Of a stretch of 64,000 nucleotides of DNA, positions 27,195 through 36,515 are shown piece by piece. Source of the DNA: an uncultured Bacteroidia bacterium (lineage in GTDB: Bacteria > Bacteroidota > Bacteroidia > Bacteroidales > UBA932). Position numbers and translations under genes: made by a program. The notes under the pieces were generated by a model that had not been told where the DNA came from, made no database searches, and saw nothing but the letters and a program-made list of their open reading frames with translations. Where the stretch lies: contig CADBAY010000001.1 of NCBI GenBank assembly GCA_902792815.1, positions 92,758 through 156,757 of the forward strand, given 5' to 3'. The stretch's first letter is position 1. Each line of letters starts with the position of its first letter.

Positions 27195-29323
27195 TGCGCA
27201 TCATCAGGCACATAGCTCTTTCGTTTGCGGCCGCCTTACTGACGGCCGCAAGCGTCTGCGCACAGGTGGTGGAGCGCCGCGACACGCTTGACAGCGCCCG
27301 CGTGACTGCGGTCAAGGAAAAGATGCGCAACACCACCCAGACCGGCCTGATGCATATCGACGGAGAGAAACTCCGCAGCGGAATAGCCCTCTTCGGTTCT
27401 CCCGACATCATAAAACAGCTGCAGACACTCCCGGGCGTGGCGGCAGGCAACGAACTCATGAGCGGCCTGTACGTGCACGGAGGAGACGGCAACGACAATC
27501 TCTTCCTCCTCGACGGCGTTCCTCTGTACAATATCACCCATTTCGGAGGGCTCTTTTCGAGTTTCAACACCGACGTGGTGGACAACCTCGACTTTTACAA
27601 GAGCGGCTTCCCGGCCCGTTACGGCGGCAGGCTCTCGTCGGTAGTGGACGTAGAGACCTCCGAGGGCAACATGAACGAGTATCACGGCAACTTCTCGCTG
27701 GGCCTGATAGACGGGCGCATACAAGTAGAAGGGCCGATAATCGCAAACAAAACGTCGTTCAATGTGGGCCTGAGGCGCTCTTGGATGGACGTGGTGACCA
27801 TACCCGCCATCGCCTACGCCAATCATAAGAACAATAACAATCCCAAGGCTCGCGGCGGCTACTCGATGCAGGATATCAACGCCCGCATAACCCACATATT
27901 CTCGCCCCGAAGCAAGGGCAACATCATCGCTTACTGGGGCCGGGACAAACTCGTCGCCGGAATCAATCAAACCGAAACCTACCAGGATATGGACCTGGAC
28001 ATAGGCAGCACCTGGGGCACCCTGGCGTTGTCGGCCAACTGGCAGTACAAGTACGCCGACAAGCTGACAGGCAAGCTAATAGGCTATTACAGCCGCAGCG
28101 GGTCGGACGTCGGTTACGGCTTCGACTTCATAAACAAGAACGACGCCGGCACGGTGCAGATGAAAATGCAGGACGACAATATCTGCGCGGTGTCCGATGC
28201 CGGATTCAAGTATGACTTCGACTACTATCCCAACGACTCTCACCACATGCGTTTCGGCGCCACCGCAGTATATCATCATTACAAAACAACCCGTGAGTAC
28301 AAGCAGAGCCAGGCTCTTCCAGGGATACCGCCGCAGGAAGACTCCGACACCGTAGGCGGCACCTACGATGCCTTCGAACCGGCGCTGTACTTCGAGGACG
28401 AGATGTTCCTTGCCTACAACTTCACACTCAATGCCGGAGTGCGCACCTCGCTCTTTACTACCGGGCAGAGAACTTGGGCGAGGCTGGAGCCGCGCGCCGC
28501 TCTCAAATGGCTCATAAACAGAGATATATGCGCAAAGTTGTCATATACCCGTATGAGCCAGTTTGCGCATCTTGTGTCGGCAATGTACATAGAGCTGCCC
28601 ACCAACAGCTGGATGCCCTCCACCACAGGGGCCGGACCCATGATGTCCGACCAGATCGCCGGCGGCCTGTACTTTACTCCGGGGCGCTTCAAAATAAACC
28701 TCGAAGGCTGGTACAAGACTATGCACAATATGCTCGCATATAACGGAGCCAATGCCTTCTACCCGCCCCTGGTTAACTGGGAGAAGTCGTTCACACCCGG
28801 AAACGGACATTCGTACGGACTGGAATTCGAAGGCACTTATGCCGGACCCAAGTTGGAGCTGTCGGCCTATTATACCCTCAGCTGGACCTGGCGGACATTT
28901 ATGGCATACTACCCCTTCGCATTCCCCGACCGCAACGACAACCGCCACAAAATCAACCTCGTGGGAAGCTGGAAGCCGGGCAAGCATTGGAAAGTCTTCT
29001 TCAACTGGAACTACCACAGCGGCAACCGCGTCACCTTCCCAAGTCACGTAATATCTTACGAGAGAGCCACTTCGCCCATGCTCTTCGAGTCGCCGTACAA
29101 TACCCCGCTTCCCGATTACCACAGGCTCGACGTGGGCCTCGACTACAGCATCCTCAACCGAAAGGGGCACCGGTGGAATTTCAATCTGAGCATCTACAAC
29201 GTGTACAACCATCTGAACGCATCGTTCGCAATGCTCGACACCGACAGCAACGGCAATTACTATGGCCTTGCCTACGGACTCGTACCCATCATACCCACAT
29301 TGAGCGTAGGATTTAAATTCTGA
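27194..29323 (+). CDS. TonB-dependent outer-membrane receptor
   Basis: A 709-residue beta-barrel receptor starting with GTG at 27194, which overlaps the serA stop by one base. The signal peptide is about 1-23. A plug domain follows (about 45-170: PDIIKQLQTLPGV, GLYVHGGDGNDNLFLLDGVP, GFPARYGGRLSSVVDV), then the barrel ending PTLSVGFKF. There is no N-terminal carboxypeptidase-like domain, in contrast to SusC. The gene is followed after five bases by a DUF4249 lipoprotein, a pairing common in Bacteroidetes. The ligand is unknown. Its co-location with serC-serA is unexplained. Confidence 0.92.
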   Translation: MRIIRHIALSFAAALLTAASVCAQVVERRDTLDSARVTAVKEKMRNTTQTGLMHIDGEKLRSGIALFGSPDIIKQLQTLPGVAAGNELMSGLYVHGGDGNDNLFLLDGVPLYNITHFGGLFSSFNTDVVDNLDFYKSGFPARYGGRLSSVVDVETSEGNMNEYHGNFSLGLIDGRIQVEGPIIANKTSFNVGLRRSWMDVVTIPAIAYANHKNNNNPKARGGYSMQDINARITHIFSPRSKGNIIAYWGRDKLVAGINQTETYQDMDLDIGSTWGTLALSANWQYKYADKLTGKLIGYYSRSGSDVGYGFDFINKNDAGTVQMKMQDDNICAVSDAGFKYDFDYYPNDSHHMRFGATAVYHHYKTTREYKQSQALPGIPPQEDSDTVGGTYDAFEPALYFEDEMFLAYNFTLNAGVRTSLFTTGQRTWARLEPRAALKWLINRDICAKLSYTRMSQFAHLVSAMYIELPTNSWMPSTTGAGPMMSDQIAGGLYFTPGRFKINLEGWYKTMHNMLAYNGANAFYPPLVNWEKSFTPGNGHSYGLEFEGTYAGPKLELSAYYTLSWTWRTFMAYYPFAFPDRNDNRHKINLVGSWKPGKHWKVFFNWNYHSGNRVTFPSHVISYERATSPMLFESPYNTPLPDYHRLDVGLDYSILNRKGHRWNFNLSIYNVYNHLNASFAMLDTDSNGNYYGLAYGLVPIIPTLSVGFKF

Positions 29324-29328
29324 CGGCT

Positions 29329-30558
29329 ATGAAAAGGTTTCTCTATCCAGTAATTGCGTGCGTCCTGCTGCTTTGCGCTCCTGCCTGCGAGATCCATTTC
29401 GACCTCGACAAGATATCGGAGGCCAAGATGTACGTGCAGTACCTGCCCTCACCGGAGTCGTCGGTAATGATGATAGCTTATGCCGAGCCTGCGTACGGGA
29501 AGGAAGGAGAAGTTTCGTACGATTTCAGCGGCTCCAGCCTCTCGGTAAACGTCAACGGCAAGGCAGCTGACATACGGTATCCATCTTCAGAAGAGATTGA
29601 TGAGAACGGGTGGTTCAATTACGGCGGAAACTGCAGGATCGCTTTGGCCCGGATGCCTTCGGAGCTCAAGAGCGGTGACGTTATTGACTTCGCCCTCGGC
29701 GGGAGCGGTGTCAAGACGGCACATGCCAGGACCGTAATCCCGCCAAAGCCCGGCATAATGGGAACAACTTTCGAAAGGGTACAAATGCCCGACTCGTCCG
29801 AAGCGGTACGTGTAACCCTGAAGCTCGACAAACCTGTCGGCAAAGGTGAGTATTACGGGCTCAAGGCTGCAGTAAGGACCACCACGATAAGCGCGCACAC
29901 ACCTATTATCTACACCGACAGCGATATAGAGGATGGCAAGCCCCTCCCAAAGGCCCTCCCCTTCCCTTTTCCGGAGCTGGAAATCGACACGACGGTGATT
30001 GAGACCTGCATTTTCCCGGGGCAGCTTGCCACTACCGCAGACCTTAATTCACTCGACCTTGACGCCTTTGCCAACGTACAGTATTACAACGGATTACTAA
30101 GTTCGAACATGTTCACCAGCGAGTCAATGATGCTCCTTGGCGGCAAAATGTTCGACTCCGACAGCTACTCGTTTTACATCAACTCGCTGGACGGTTCGGC
30201 ATTCGGAGGGAGTGTGGGTATAGACTTCACACCCGACGACCTGAGCGTCCTGAAAGACTGGGACGGGGAATCCCCGATATTTTTGCTCTTGGGCGGCAAG
30301 AGCGAACTCCGGCTGGAGCTCTTCCGTTTAAGCGAAGAGCTGTACAATTACTGCAAAGCCCAGTATCTGGGTAACTTCAACATGCTCTCCAACCTGGGCC
30401 TGTCGCCGCCCAACTTCACCTACACAAATGTCCATGACGGCATAGGCATAGTGGGCGGCCTCAACCTTACCCGCTCCGAATGGTATAATCTCACGGAGCT
30501 GCTTAGTAATCCCAATAGCTCCGCAAACCTATTTCCCTCCGAATCATCTTCTCGATAG
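29329..30558 (+). CDS. DUF4249 lipoprotein, partner of the TonB receptor
   Basis: A 409-residue lipoprotein with lipobox LCAPAC and lipidated Cys20. DUF4249 proteins are usually encoded next to TonB receptors and are thought to act as surface or periplasmic partners, by analogy with SusD-like proteins; the substrate is unknown. Features such as a beta-sandwich-like N-terminus with NVNGKAADIRYP and a C-terminal NVHDGIGIVGG fit the family. The 3' end overlaps the convergent BACON lipoprotein gene by 56 bases, so the two transcripts would pair at their ends. Confidence 0.82.
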   Translation: MKRFLYPVIACVLLLCAPACEIHFDLDKISEAKMYVQYLPSPESSVMMIAYAEPAYGKEGEVSYDFSGSSLSVNVNGKAADIRYPSSEEIDENGWFNYGGNCRIALARMPSELKSGDVIDFALGGSGVKTAHARTVIPPKPGIMGTTFERVQMPDSSEAVRVTLKLDKPVGKGEYYGLKAAVRTTTISAHTPIIYTDSDIEDGKPLPKALPFPFPELEIDTTVIETCIFPGQLATTADLNSLDLDAFANVQYYNGLLSSNMFTSESMMLLGGKMFDSDSYSFYINSLDGSAFGGSVGIDFTPDDLSVLKDWDGESPIFLLLGGKSELRLELFRLSEELYNYCKAQYLGNFNMLSNLGLSPPNFTYTNVHDGIGIVGGLNLTRSEWYNLTELLSNPNSSANLFPSESSSR

Positions 30559-32890
30559 CATCGTCGTTCTTGTATAGGAACTTCGCGTAAGGGACCTTGT
30601 CCAACCTTTCAACAGATTTCCTGAGCAAATTATCGTACTCGTTGAAGGATTCTACATACTGGAACCTGACGGGATAAGTTCTGATATAGTTGCAACGAGT
30701 TCCGTCATTCAATTGAATAGAGAGATTGATGATGACGGACAACTCCGGAAGGTACATTTCTTTGTCGGTTGGCCTTGAATAATCTACCCAGAACGGCCAT
30801 GACAGGAACTGTTTTGAGACGCCCAGGCCACTGAGGTTCATATCCGGGTTAAAGGGGTCTTCTTCTTCCGTTTTAGTATAGTACATCAGGGTATTGTTGA
30901 CATAGCTCAGTCTGCTGATTTTCGGCATCTGATTCTCCGGAATGGGGATTCCCGGATAACCGTCATCGTCCAGACGGTAGATTTTCCGCGTCTTTGCTGC
31001 ATAATCTACCCTGGGGACCTTGACGGCAATGCCCATCGCCTCTCTTGAAGGCCAGGAAGCTTTGACTTCCTTCACGGGGATCTCGGGCGTCATCCTTATG
31101 CTCATGGCCTTAATCTGGTTCGCAGGGAAAAGGCGCTCATTCAGTTTGAGGCGCACCGAGGAGGGATCGAAGAAGTAATCCACTGACGAAGAAAAAGAAG
31201 CATTGGGGCCAAGATAGTATGCTCTGTCTTCGTCTTTTTCAAAATAAAGGCTGGCAGCAGTATAATACGCAACGGGAGCAGTCTCCAGATTCCATACTCC
31301 TTCTCCAATGCCGGCATCCTTTGCAAATTTGTCAATGGTAAACGTCGGGAATTTAAGACCGGACTGACGGTCTCCCCTGATGAAACCTTCCGTGTCGATA
31401 GTTCCTTTGAGGTCCAGTTTGATGGTCCCTTCCATCTGTCCGGTCTTCGAGATGTCGGGCTCCTCCTCCTCGTCCAATCCCGTTATTACGCCTGAGATGG
31501 CTTTAAAACCGATGCTGGCCACAGCCAGGCCCAGGGCATAGGGATCGGCCGTCTTGGCCTTATCCATCGCATCCAGAAAGTAAGCGCTGAAATTATCGTC
31601 GGCCGTCAAGTCGGATCCCAGGCCGGTGATGGTGGAGAGTACGGTGCCCAGACTGCTGACGGAACGGGGTTTCTTCCAGAGGGCATCCAGATTCAGATTT
31701 CCATTGAAAGAGCCGTTGATGTCGGCCTTGACAAGGGATTGGAGCGATACGTGGTCCTTGTTGAAGGTGAGCATCCTGAGGCTGATATCTTTCTTGCCGA
31801 TTGAGTTAAGGTCAAACTGAAACATGGAGGGCATATCTATGTCAATGGCCCACCAGCCGCTCTCCGGGATGATATTGCCGGAGGTGCCGAAGCGTCCGTC
31901 GTCTGTATAGGGCGTTGTCAGGTATGTGAAACGGCTGTTGCGGTAATTGCTGAGTTTGCCATGGTCGGTGAAGTCGTAAGCCAGGGCGTAGGGGCGTTCC
32001 AGAGCGGCCGCCCACTCGCTGGGGACGGTTACGGCCCACAGATGGTCGTTGATATCCTTCATATTGGCGTCGCCTGTCAGGTAATAGAAGAAGCGGAGTT
32101 TGCCCACATAAGGATTATACATTGCAAAGTAGTTGAAATTCGGAAGGGAACGGTTGCCTGTGTAATTGAGCACCAGTTTCCACTGTCCGTTAGAGAGCAT
32201 CTTCTTGGCCTCTCCGTCCGGAAGGTGAGATTCGTTGATGTCGGCCCAGGGAAGCGGTACGATGGTATAGCCCTTGATGTTGTTCACCACCTCGGGGCCT
32301 TTTCCGTCGAAAAGGTAGATGGCCTCTTCCTTGGTCCAGTCGGCTTCAAAGTCCGTATTTACAGACTTGATGTCGCTCAGCTTGGGGCCACCCATGCCGC
32401 CTCCAGTGTTCAACACCATCATGACGCCCTGTTCAGTGGGGACGAAGCAGTAGTTCGGCTTTTCGTCGTCAATTCTCAGAATCCGTTCTCCCTGGGTTAC
32501 ATGGAGCGTAAGCGTATTGCCGGACTCGGTAGTTATTACCACATCCGTATCCCTCTCATCGTAATCATCCAGATATTCATATGTGGTATAGGAGAGCTCG
32601 AACTGAGGGTATTCGCCTCCGCTCAGCCAATAGAATCCCGTTTCGGGGTCTTTGAACTCACCCAGTTTGATGGTTCCCAAATAATCGGCCTTAAGCCAGT
32701 CGGCATTGGATACTACCTGCTTCACATGGGGGTTGAAACCACCTTCGATTACCACCCTGACAGACTCTGTGGTATTGTCCACCACAATATCAAATTCCTC
32801 GTTAACAGTTACGTAAACGGGGTTTTCATTTTTACATGCCGCCAGCGCAAACAAAATGCAGGCAGCAATGATAATCCTGTCGAATCTCAT
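30503..32890 (-). CDS. BACON-domain lipoprotein of unknown function, 795 aa
   Basis: The lipobox LFALAAC gives lipidated Cys19. Residues about 35-155 look like a BACON domain: VSNADWLKAD, then a strand-rich part, closing with ITTESGNTLTLHVTQ. BACON domains in Bacteroidetes bind glycans, mucin or other surface partners. The remaining 640 residues are unlike anything I recognise and contain several Tyr- and Asp-rich beta segments. It lies 18 bases downstream of the AraC-type regulator gene on the same strand, so it belongs to that autoregulated unit. It is probably exposed at the cell surface. Confidence 0.8.
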   Translation of the reverse strand: MRFDRIIIAACILFALAACKNENPVYVTVNEEFDIVVDNTTESVRVVIEGGFNPHVKQVVSNADWLKADYLGTIKLGEFKDPETGFYWLSGGEYPQFELSYTTYEYLDDYDERDTDVVITTESGNTLTLHVTQGERILRIDDEKPNYCFVPTEQGVMMVLNTGGGMGGPKLSDIKSVNTDFEADWTKEEAIYLFDGKGPEVVNNIKGYTIVPLPWADINESHLPDGEAKKMLSNGQWKLVLNYTGNRSLPNFNYFAMYNPYVGKLRFFYYLTGDANMKDINDHLWAVTVPSEWAAALERPYALAYDFTDHGKLSNYRNSRFTYLTTPYTDDGRFGTSGNIIPESGWWAIDIDMPSMFQFDLNSIGKKDISLRMLTFNKDHVSLQSLVKADINGSFNGNLNLDALWKKPRSVSSLGTVLSTITGLGSDLTADDNFSAYFLDAMDKAKTADPYALGLAVASIGFKAISGVITGLDEEEEPDISKTGQMEGTIKLDLKGTIDTEGFIRGDRQSGLKFPTFTIDKFAKDAGIGEGVWNLETAPVAYYTAASLYFEKDEDRAYYLGPNASFSSSVDYFFDPSSVRLKLNERLFPANQIKAMSIRMTPEIPVKEVKASWPSREAMGIAVKVPRVDYAAKTRKIYRLDDDGYPGIPIPENQMPKISRLSYVNNTLMYYTKTEEEDPFNPDMNLSGLGVSKQFLSWPFWVDYSRPTDKEMYLPELSVIINLSIQLNDGTRCNYIRTYPVRFQYVESFNEYDNLLRKSVERLDKVPYAKFLYKNDDAIEKMIRREIGLRSYWDY

Positions 32891-32908
32891 TTGAGGTTAT
32901 TTATTGAT

Positions 32909-33466
32909 TTATAAATTATTATGTACTGCGCTCCTATACTCGGAAGGACTTACTCCCAAGCGGGATTTAAATATAGTCTGAAATGTGCGCCTTGTCCGGA
33001 ATCCAGCGTCCAGGCAGATTGCTTCGATGGTATATTGAGGATGACTCTTGAGCAAAAGACAGGCCTTTGCAAGCCGCTTCTCGGTGAGATATACGGCAAA
33101 GCTTCCATATTGCGGCTGACTCTTAAGCAAACGGACTATACGCCTTTGGGAAATGCCCAGGGCTTCCGAAGCTGTCTTTAAATCCAGATCCGGATTCTGA
33201 TACAATGACATTTCGTCCATTTTTGCGTCCATCCAGTCCATAAGCTGTGAATCATTCATCTTGGCGGGTTGATTCATGCAAGAAAGGTCATGCTTAAGCT
33301 TATCCACAGGCGAAGCGGCGAGCACCGCGTCCGCATCTCTCTTAAGCAAAACATTTGTATTGTCAACGACCTTCCTGGTTGTTCTTATCAAAAGAATGAT
33401 CACCACAAAGAGCGCAATAAAACAAAATACAATTGCAAGAATTACAACGTTTGAAGTATCAACCAT
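32909..33466 (-). CDS. Membrane-anchored AraC-type transcription regulator
   Basis: A short regulator of 185 residues. One N-terminal membrane helix (about 7-29: VVILAIVFCFIALFVVIILL) leads into a linker and a C-terminal AraC DNA-binding domain (about 85-185). The domain contains ASEALGISQRRIVRLLK, the second helix-turn-helix AICLDAGFRTRRTFQTIFK and the ending GVSPSEYR. No ligand domain is visible, so the signal may come through the membrane or from a partner. I chose ATG 33466 over 33517 because the -7 box (33495-33488) lies between them. It shares an operator-like element with the lipoprotein gene at 34317. Confidence 0.85.
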   Translation of the reverse strand: MVDTSNVVILAIVFCFIALFVVIILLIRTTRKVVDNTNVLLKRDADAVLAASPVDKLKHDLSCMNQPAKMNDSQLMDWMDAKMDEMSLYQNPDLDLKTASEALGISQRRIVRLLKSQPQYGSFAVYLTEKRLAKACLLLKSHPQYTIEAICLDAGFRTRRTFQTIFKSRLGVSPSEYRSAVHNNL

Positions 33467-33487
33467 AGTAATGTACAAAGCATTATG

Positions 33488-33558
33488 CAAAGTTAGCGAA
33501 TAAAAGCTAGGCAGCATTAATCACATGCTGGCAGAAATGGCCGCATTATGGCCAAAAA
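33488..33558 (-). promoter_or_regulatory. Promoter and putative operator of the AraC-type gene
   Basis: Minus strand. The -7 box TAACTTTG lies at 33495-33488. Upstream, 46 bp away, is the element TTTTTGGCCATAATGCG (33558-33542). A second half-site TCTGCCA begins 6 bp after it, so GCCA repeats at 20 bp, about two helical turns. The same arrangement occurs at 34221-34291. There is no clear TTTG at -33, as expected for an activator-dependent promoter. Confidence 0.65.
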
Positions 33559-33628
33559 CGAGTCATCATCGGTAAAAAACAAGTCATTTCCCTATTACAT
33601 GAATATTTTTAAGTAATTTTGTAATATT

Positions 33629-34186
33629 GTGGATAGAAAAGAGCACGTCAATACAATCAAAAGCGGTCTTCCGCGTCCGGTACTGGACGCGGCATTTATC
33701 GTTATGATCGCGGCGGCGGTCTGCTCCCACCATACCATACAAGAATGGCTATATAACCACGCACCCATCCCTTTTGCTATTATTACAACGCTGGGAATGG
33801 TGATTATCTACTATGCGTTCTTGCGGGGGATGAAGCCCCTGCACCACCCTTTTACTGTATTGTGGTGGATAGCCATTGCGGCTAACATACTGGGTTTCCT
33901 GATTGTATGTTTGGGAGACAAGCTTCACGGGGTGTCGGCTATAATCGCAACATTATTACCGCTTATATACCTTCCCCTGGGAATCCTTATCTTCATTTGG
34001 TACCGGGGGCGCCTGGGCCAGGCAGGCTTATGGATGGCAATCCGAATTCTTGTCTTGAATCTGGTGCCGGTCTTGTTCTACGTGGCCGGACTGCTCGAGA
34101 AAGACTGGGGACTGGTGGTGATGGAAATCATCACGATCGGCATCGAACTCTGGTATGCATGGGCACTAATGCGCGTGCTTCGTTAA
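33629..34186 (+). CDS. Multi-pass membrane protein of unknown function, 185 aa
   Basis: I do not recognise this family. The frame starts with GTG at 33629; the next possible Met is about 26 codons inside and would cut into the first membrane helix. Five or six hydrophobic helices are visible (for example IPFAIITTLGMVIIYYAFL, VLWWIAIAANILGFLIVCL, IATLLPLIYLPLGILIFIW). A -7-like TAATTTTG at 33614-33621 sits very close to the GTG, implying an almost leaderless message. It is divergent from the AraC-type gene and lies between the two copies of the shared element, so it probably belongs to the same module. Confidence 0.65.
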   Translation: MDRKEHVNTIKSGLPRPVLDAAFIVMIAAAVCSHHTIQEWLYNHAPIPFAIITTLGMVIIYYAFLRGMKPLHHPFTVLWWIAIAANILGFLIVCLGDKLHGVSAIIATLLPLIYLPLGILIFIWYRGRLGQAGLWMAIRILVLNLVPVLFYVAGLLEKDWGLVVMEIITIGIELWYAWALMRVLR

Positions 34187-34220
34187 TAATCTCCAACACA
34201 TTTTAACGGTCTTTGCCGAT

Positions 34221-34291
34221 TTTTTCGCCATAATGCGATTAAATCGGCCATACTTTATTAAATAATGTACAAATGGGATTACCTACCTTTG
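34221..34291 (+). promoter_or_regulatory. Promoter and putative operator of the coiled-coil lipoprotein gene
   Basis: TTTTTCGCCATAATGCG at 34221-34237, then TCGGCCA six bases later, and the -7 box TACCTTTG at 34284-34291. Exactly 46 bp separate element and -7 box, as in front of the AraC-type gene. The element matches the other copy at 16 of 17 positions. It is read in the same direction relative to its gene in both places. Confidence 0.65.
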
Positions 34292-34316
34292 CTTGATAAA
34301 CATATAAGCAAAAAGT

Positions 34317-36494
34317 ATGAAACGTATACTGCCATTTCTGGTCATCCCGTTTTTACTGCTGGGATGCCGTGCAATTGACAAGGAATTGGATGATATCAAG
34401 GACCGCCTTTTAATTCTTGAAGGCTCTACCATTTCATCCATCGATGAGCAGATTTCTTCAATTACCCGCACCATTAACGCTCTCACTCAAGCGCGCGAGG
34501 ACTTAGAGAAAAAAGACGGAGAGTTAGAAGATCTTATCCAGAAACTTAACGGCCAAATCAATGGAGACGAAGGTTTATTAGCCGCCCTGAATAAGGCCAA
34601 AGAAGACCTCGAGAAGAAGGATCAGGATCTTGAAGAAATGATCCGGAACCTGAGAACATTCGTTGAAACTTCACTTCAAGATCAAAAGAGTTGGATTGAA
34701 TCAACTTTTGCAACGCTCGAACAGTATCAGAGCTTATCCAACCAGGTGGCGAATCTCACCGAGAGTCTCAAGACAACTTTCTGTACTCTGGAGCAGTATG
34801 AGCAGCTTAAAGAAGAGCTGAAAAATTTAGCTACCGGGACCGCGTTGGTAGAACTTGAAAGTTCATTAAAGACTTGGGTAGGCGAAGCACTCTCCGGATA
34901 TTACGACATTGCGGCCATAGATGCCAAGTTGTCCGCTCTCGCGACTTCAGAGTCCGTTAATGAAGAGATCGAAAATCTTAAGGATGATATCGAAAAGGCT
35001 AAAGGAGAACTCACTGAAGCCTATAAGAAGGCCATAGAGGAAGCCATCTCCAAAAACAACGGCGTTATCGACGCCAAGATTGCTCAGGAAATCGGCAGCG
35101 TTCAGAGCCGCATTGACAAGGAAGTTGAAGCCCTCGAGAAAAAGATCGGAGACCTGGAAACCAGAATCAAGAGCCTCGAAGAAGTGGTTGATGGACTCAA
35201 AGTGAGCGACCAGATTTTCGGCTTTGTCAACTATGCTCAGGCCGACACCATTACAAAAGGCCTGCCTTATTTATTCCTCTTCAGGGTAAATCCTTCGGGA
35301 GTTCCTTTCACAAAGGATATGGTAGTTCTGGACAATATGTCTTCCAAGAAGTTCCTCTATACCCCCGAGTCAAGGGCCAGCTATATAACAGAATCCAAGA
35401 ACTTTGTGGCCGATTCCCTCGGAAAGAGCAGAAATGCAGCAAACGAGGAAACCGACGGACAGTATGTACTCCGTCTTAAGACTACGGAGACACGAAACCT
35501 CATTGATGACAATGTGTTCTCGCTGGTGGGCGCCTACCGCGACAAGGAGCAGAAGGTCCAGTATGTAAGCTCTACTCCTTTCCAGCTTGTGATGATGCCT
35601 ACACCGGAAGAGGGTCTTACTTCTTGGGGATATGCCCATGGCAACGTCACCTTCGCACAGATGAAGTCGGTTAAAGTGCCCTCTCAGCCCGGTCAGGACG
35701 GACAACAACCCGGTCAGGACGGACAACAGCCCGGTCAGGACGGCCAGCAAGGCCAGGATGACAAGTACATAAATGTATGGACTGAAAACCTTGGCAGTAT
35801 TTGTTACTCTTTCGACCACCGGACATACCGTAACGAGAAAGATAATAACGATACCCGTACTTATTCATGCAAGAACCTCCGTTCTTTCGTTTACGAGGGA
35901 AATTCCAAGAAAGATTCAATTGTTATAATGGAACCCCACAGGGATTCAGGATATGTACGTTTCATCCCTGATACCACCAAAGCCGAATGGGCGGCCCTGT
36001 TGGATACTACCAAGCATACTACCCTCAAAGTATCCGGAAAGATTCGTGCATTTGACCGCTATGGCGGCTCTTCTACTTTCCCTGTGGAAATGACTTGGTA
36101 CAGCCGCTGTACCGACACGATGACCGTTAACCTGAAGGTTGCCGATTTCTTCGAGACAACCGCAGACGGCGAAAAGCGTAAAATTGTCCAGGTAGACGTT
36201 AACGATATGTTCAAGAAGAGAGGTTACATCTCTTCCGAGGTCAACGATCTCCACCGCAAACGCAACGTAAAGAACGCAGTGTCACAGTCGGGTTCCACAG
36301 TTCTGTGCAACTTCGATTCAGAGTCGGATACCGTGGTCAACATCAGGGCCTATGCCAGAAAAGAAAATTTACCCGGAACATATAAGGCCCTTGTGGTTCA
36401 ATCACTCACGGTATTCCCTAGCGAGCTGTCACAACTGGTTGAAAACAGTGCTATAGAATGCCCGATTGTCCTTAAAATCGTAATAACTCAATAA
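34317..36494 (+). CDS. Coiled-coil lipoprotein of unknown function, 725 aa
   Basis: The lipobox LLLGC gives lipidated Cys17. Residues about 20-300 are almost entirely heptad-like coiled coil (repeated LEKKDGELEDLIQKL, LEKKDQDLEEMIRNL, IEKAKGELTEAYKKA), comparable to DUF4988-type N-termini of Bacteroidetes lipoproteins. A globular C-terminal half follows. Between about residues 455 and 485 lies a hydrophilic linker of PGQDGQQ repeats. Base composition is lower in GC than in the flanking housekeeping genes, which hints at an accessory origin. The long rod plus lipid anchor suggests a spacer that holds a domain away from the membrane. The gene carries the shared operator-like element upstream. 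Confidence 0.75.
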   Translation: MKRILPFLVIPFLLLGCRAIDKELDDIKDRLLILEGSTISSIDEQISSITRTINALTQAREDLEKKDGELEDLIQKLNGQINGDEGLLAALNKAKEDLEKKDQDLEEMIRNLRTFVETSLQDQKSWIESTFATLEQYQSLSNQVANLTESLKTTFCTLEQYEQLKEELKNLATGTALVELESSLKTWVGEALSGYYDIAAIDAKLSALATSESVNEEIENLKDDIEKAKGELTEAYKKAIEEAISKNNGVIDAKIAQEIGSVQSRIDKEVEALEKKIGDLETRIKSLEEVVDGLKVSDQIFGFVNYAQADTITKGLPYLFLFRVNPSGVPFTKDMVVLDNMSSKKFLYTPESRASYITESKNFVADSLGKSRNAANEETDGQYVLRLKTTETRNLIDDNVFSLVGAYRDKEQKVQYVSSTPFQLVMMPTPEEGLTSWGYAHGNVTFAQMKSVKVPSQPGQDGQQPGQDGQQPGQDGQQGQDDKYINVWTENLGSICYSFDHRTYRNEKDNNDTRTYSCKNLRSFVYEGNSKKDSIVIMEPHRDSGYVRFIPDTTKAEWAALLDTTKHTTLKVSGKIRAFDRYGGSSTFPVEMTWYSRCTDTMTVNLKVADFFETTADGEKRKIVQVDVNDMFKKRGYISSEVNDLHRKRNVKNAVSQSGSTVLCNFDSESDTVVNIRAYARKENLPGTYKALVVQSLTVFPSELSQLVENSAIECPIVLKIVITQ
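35688..35750 (+). repeat. Three 21-bp coding repeats (PGQDGQQ)
   Basis: Units begin at 35688, 35709 and 35730 and encode PGQDGQQ three times, followed by a partial GQDD. The DNA is almost identical between copies, so this linker could change copy number by slippage in multiples of seven residues without a frameshift. Confidence 0.85.
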
Positions 36495-36515
36495 AGACAA
36501 TTAGTTGTTTAAATC

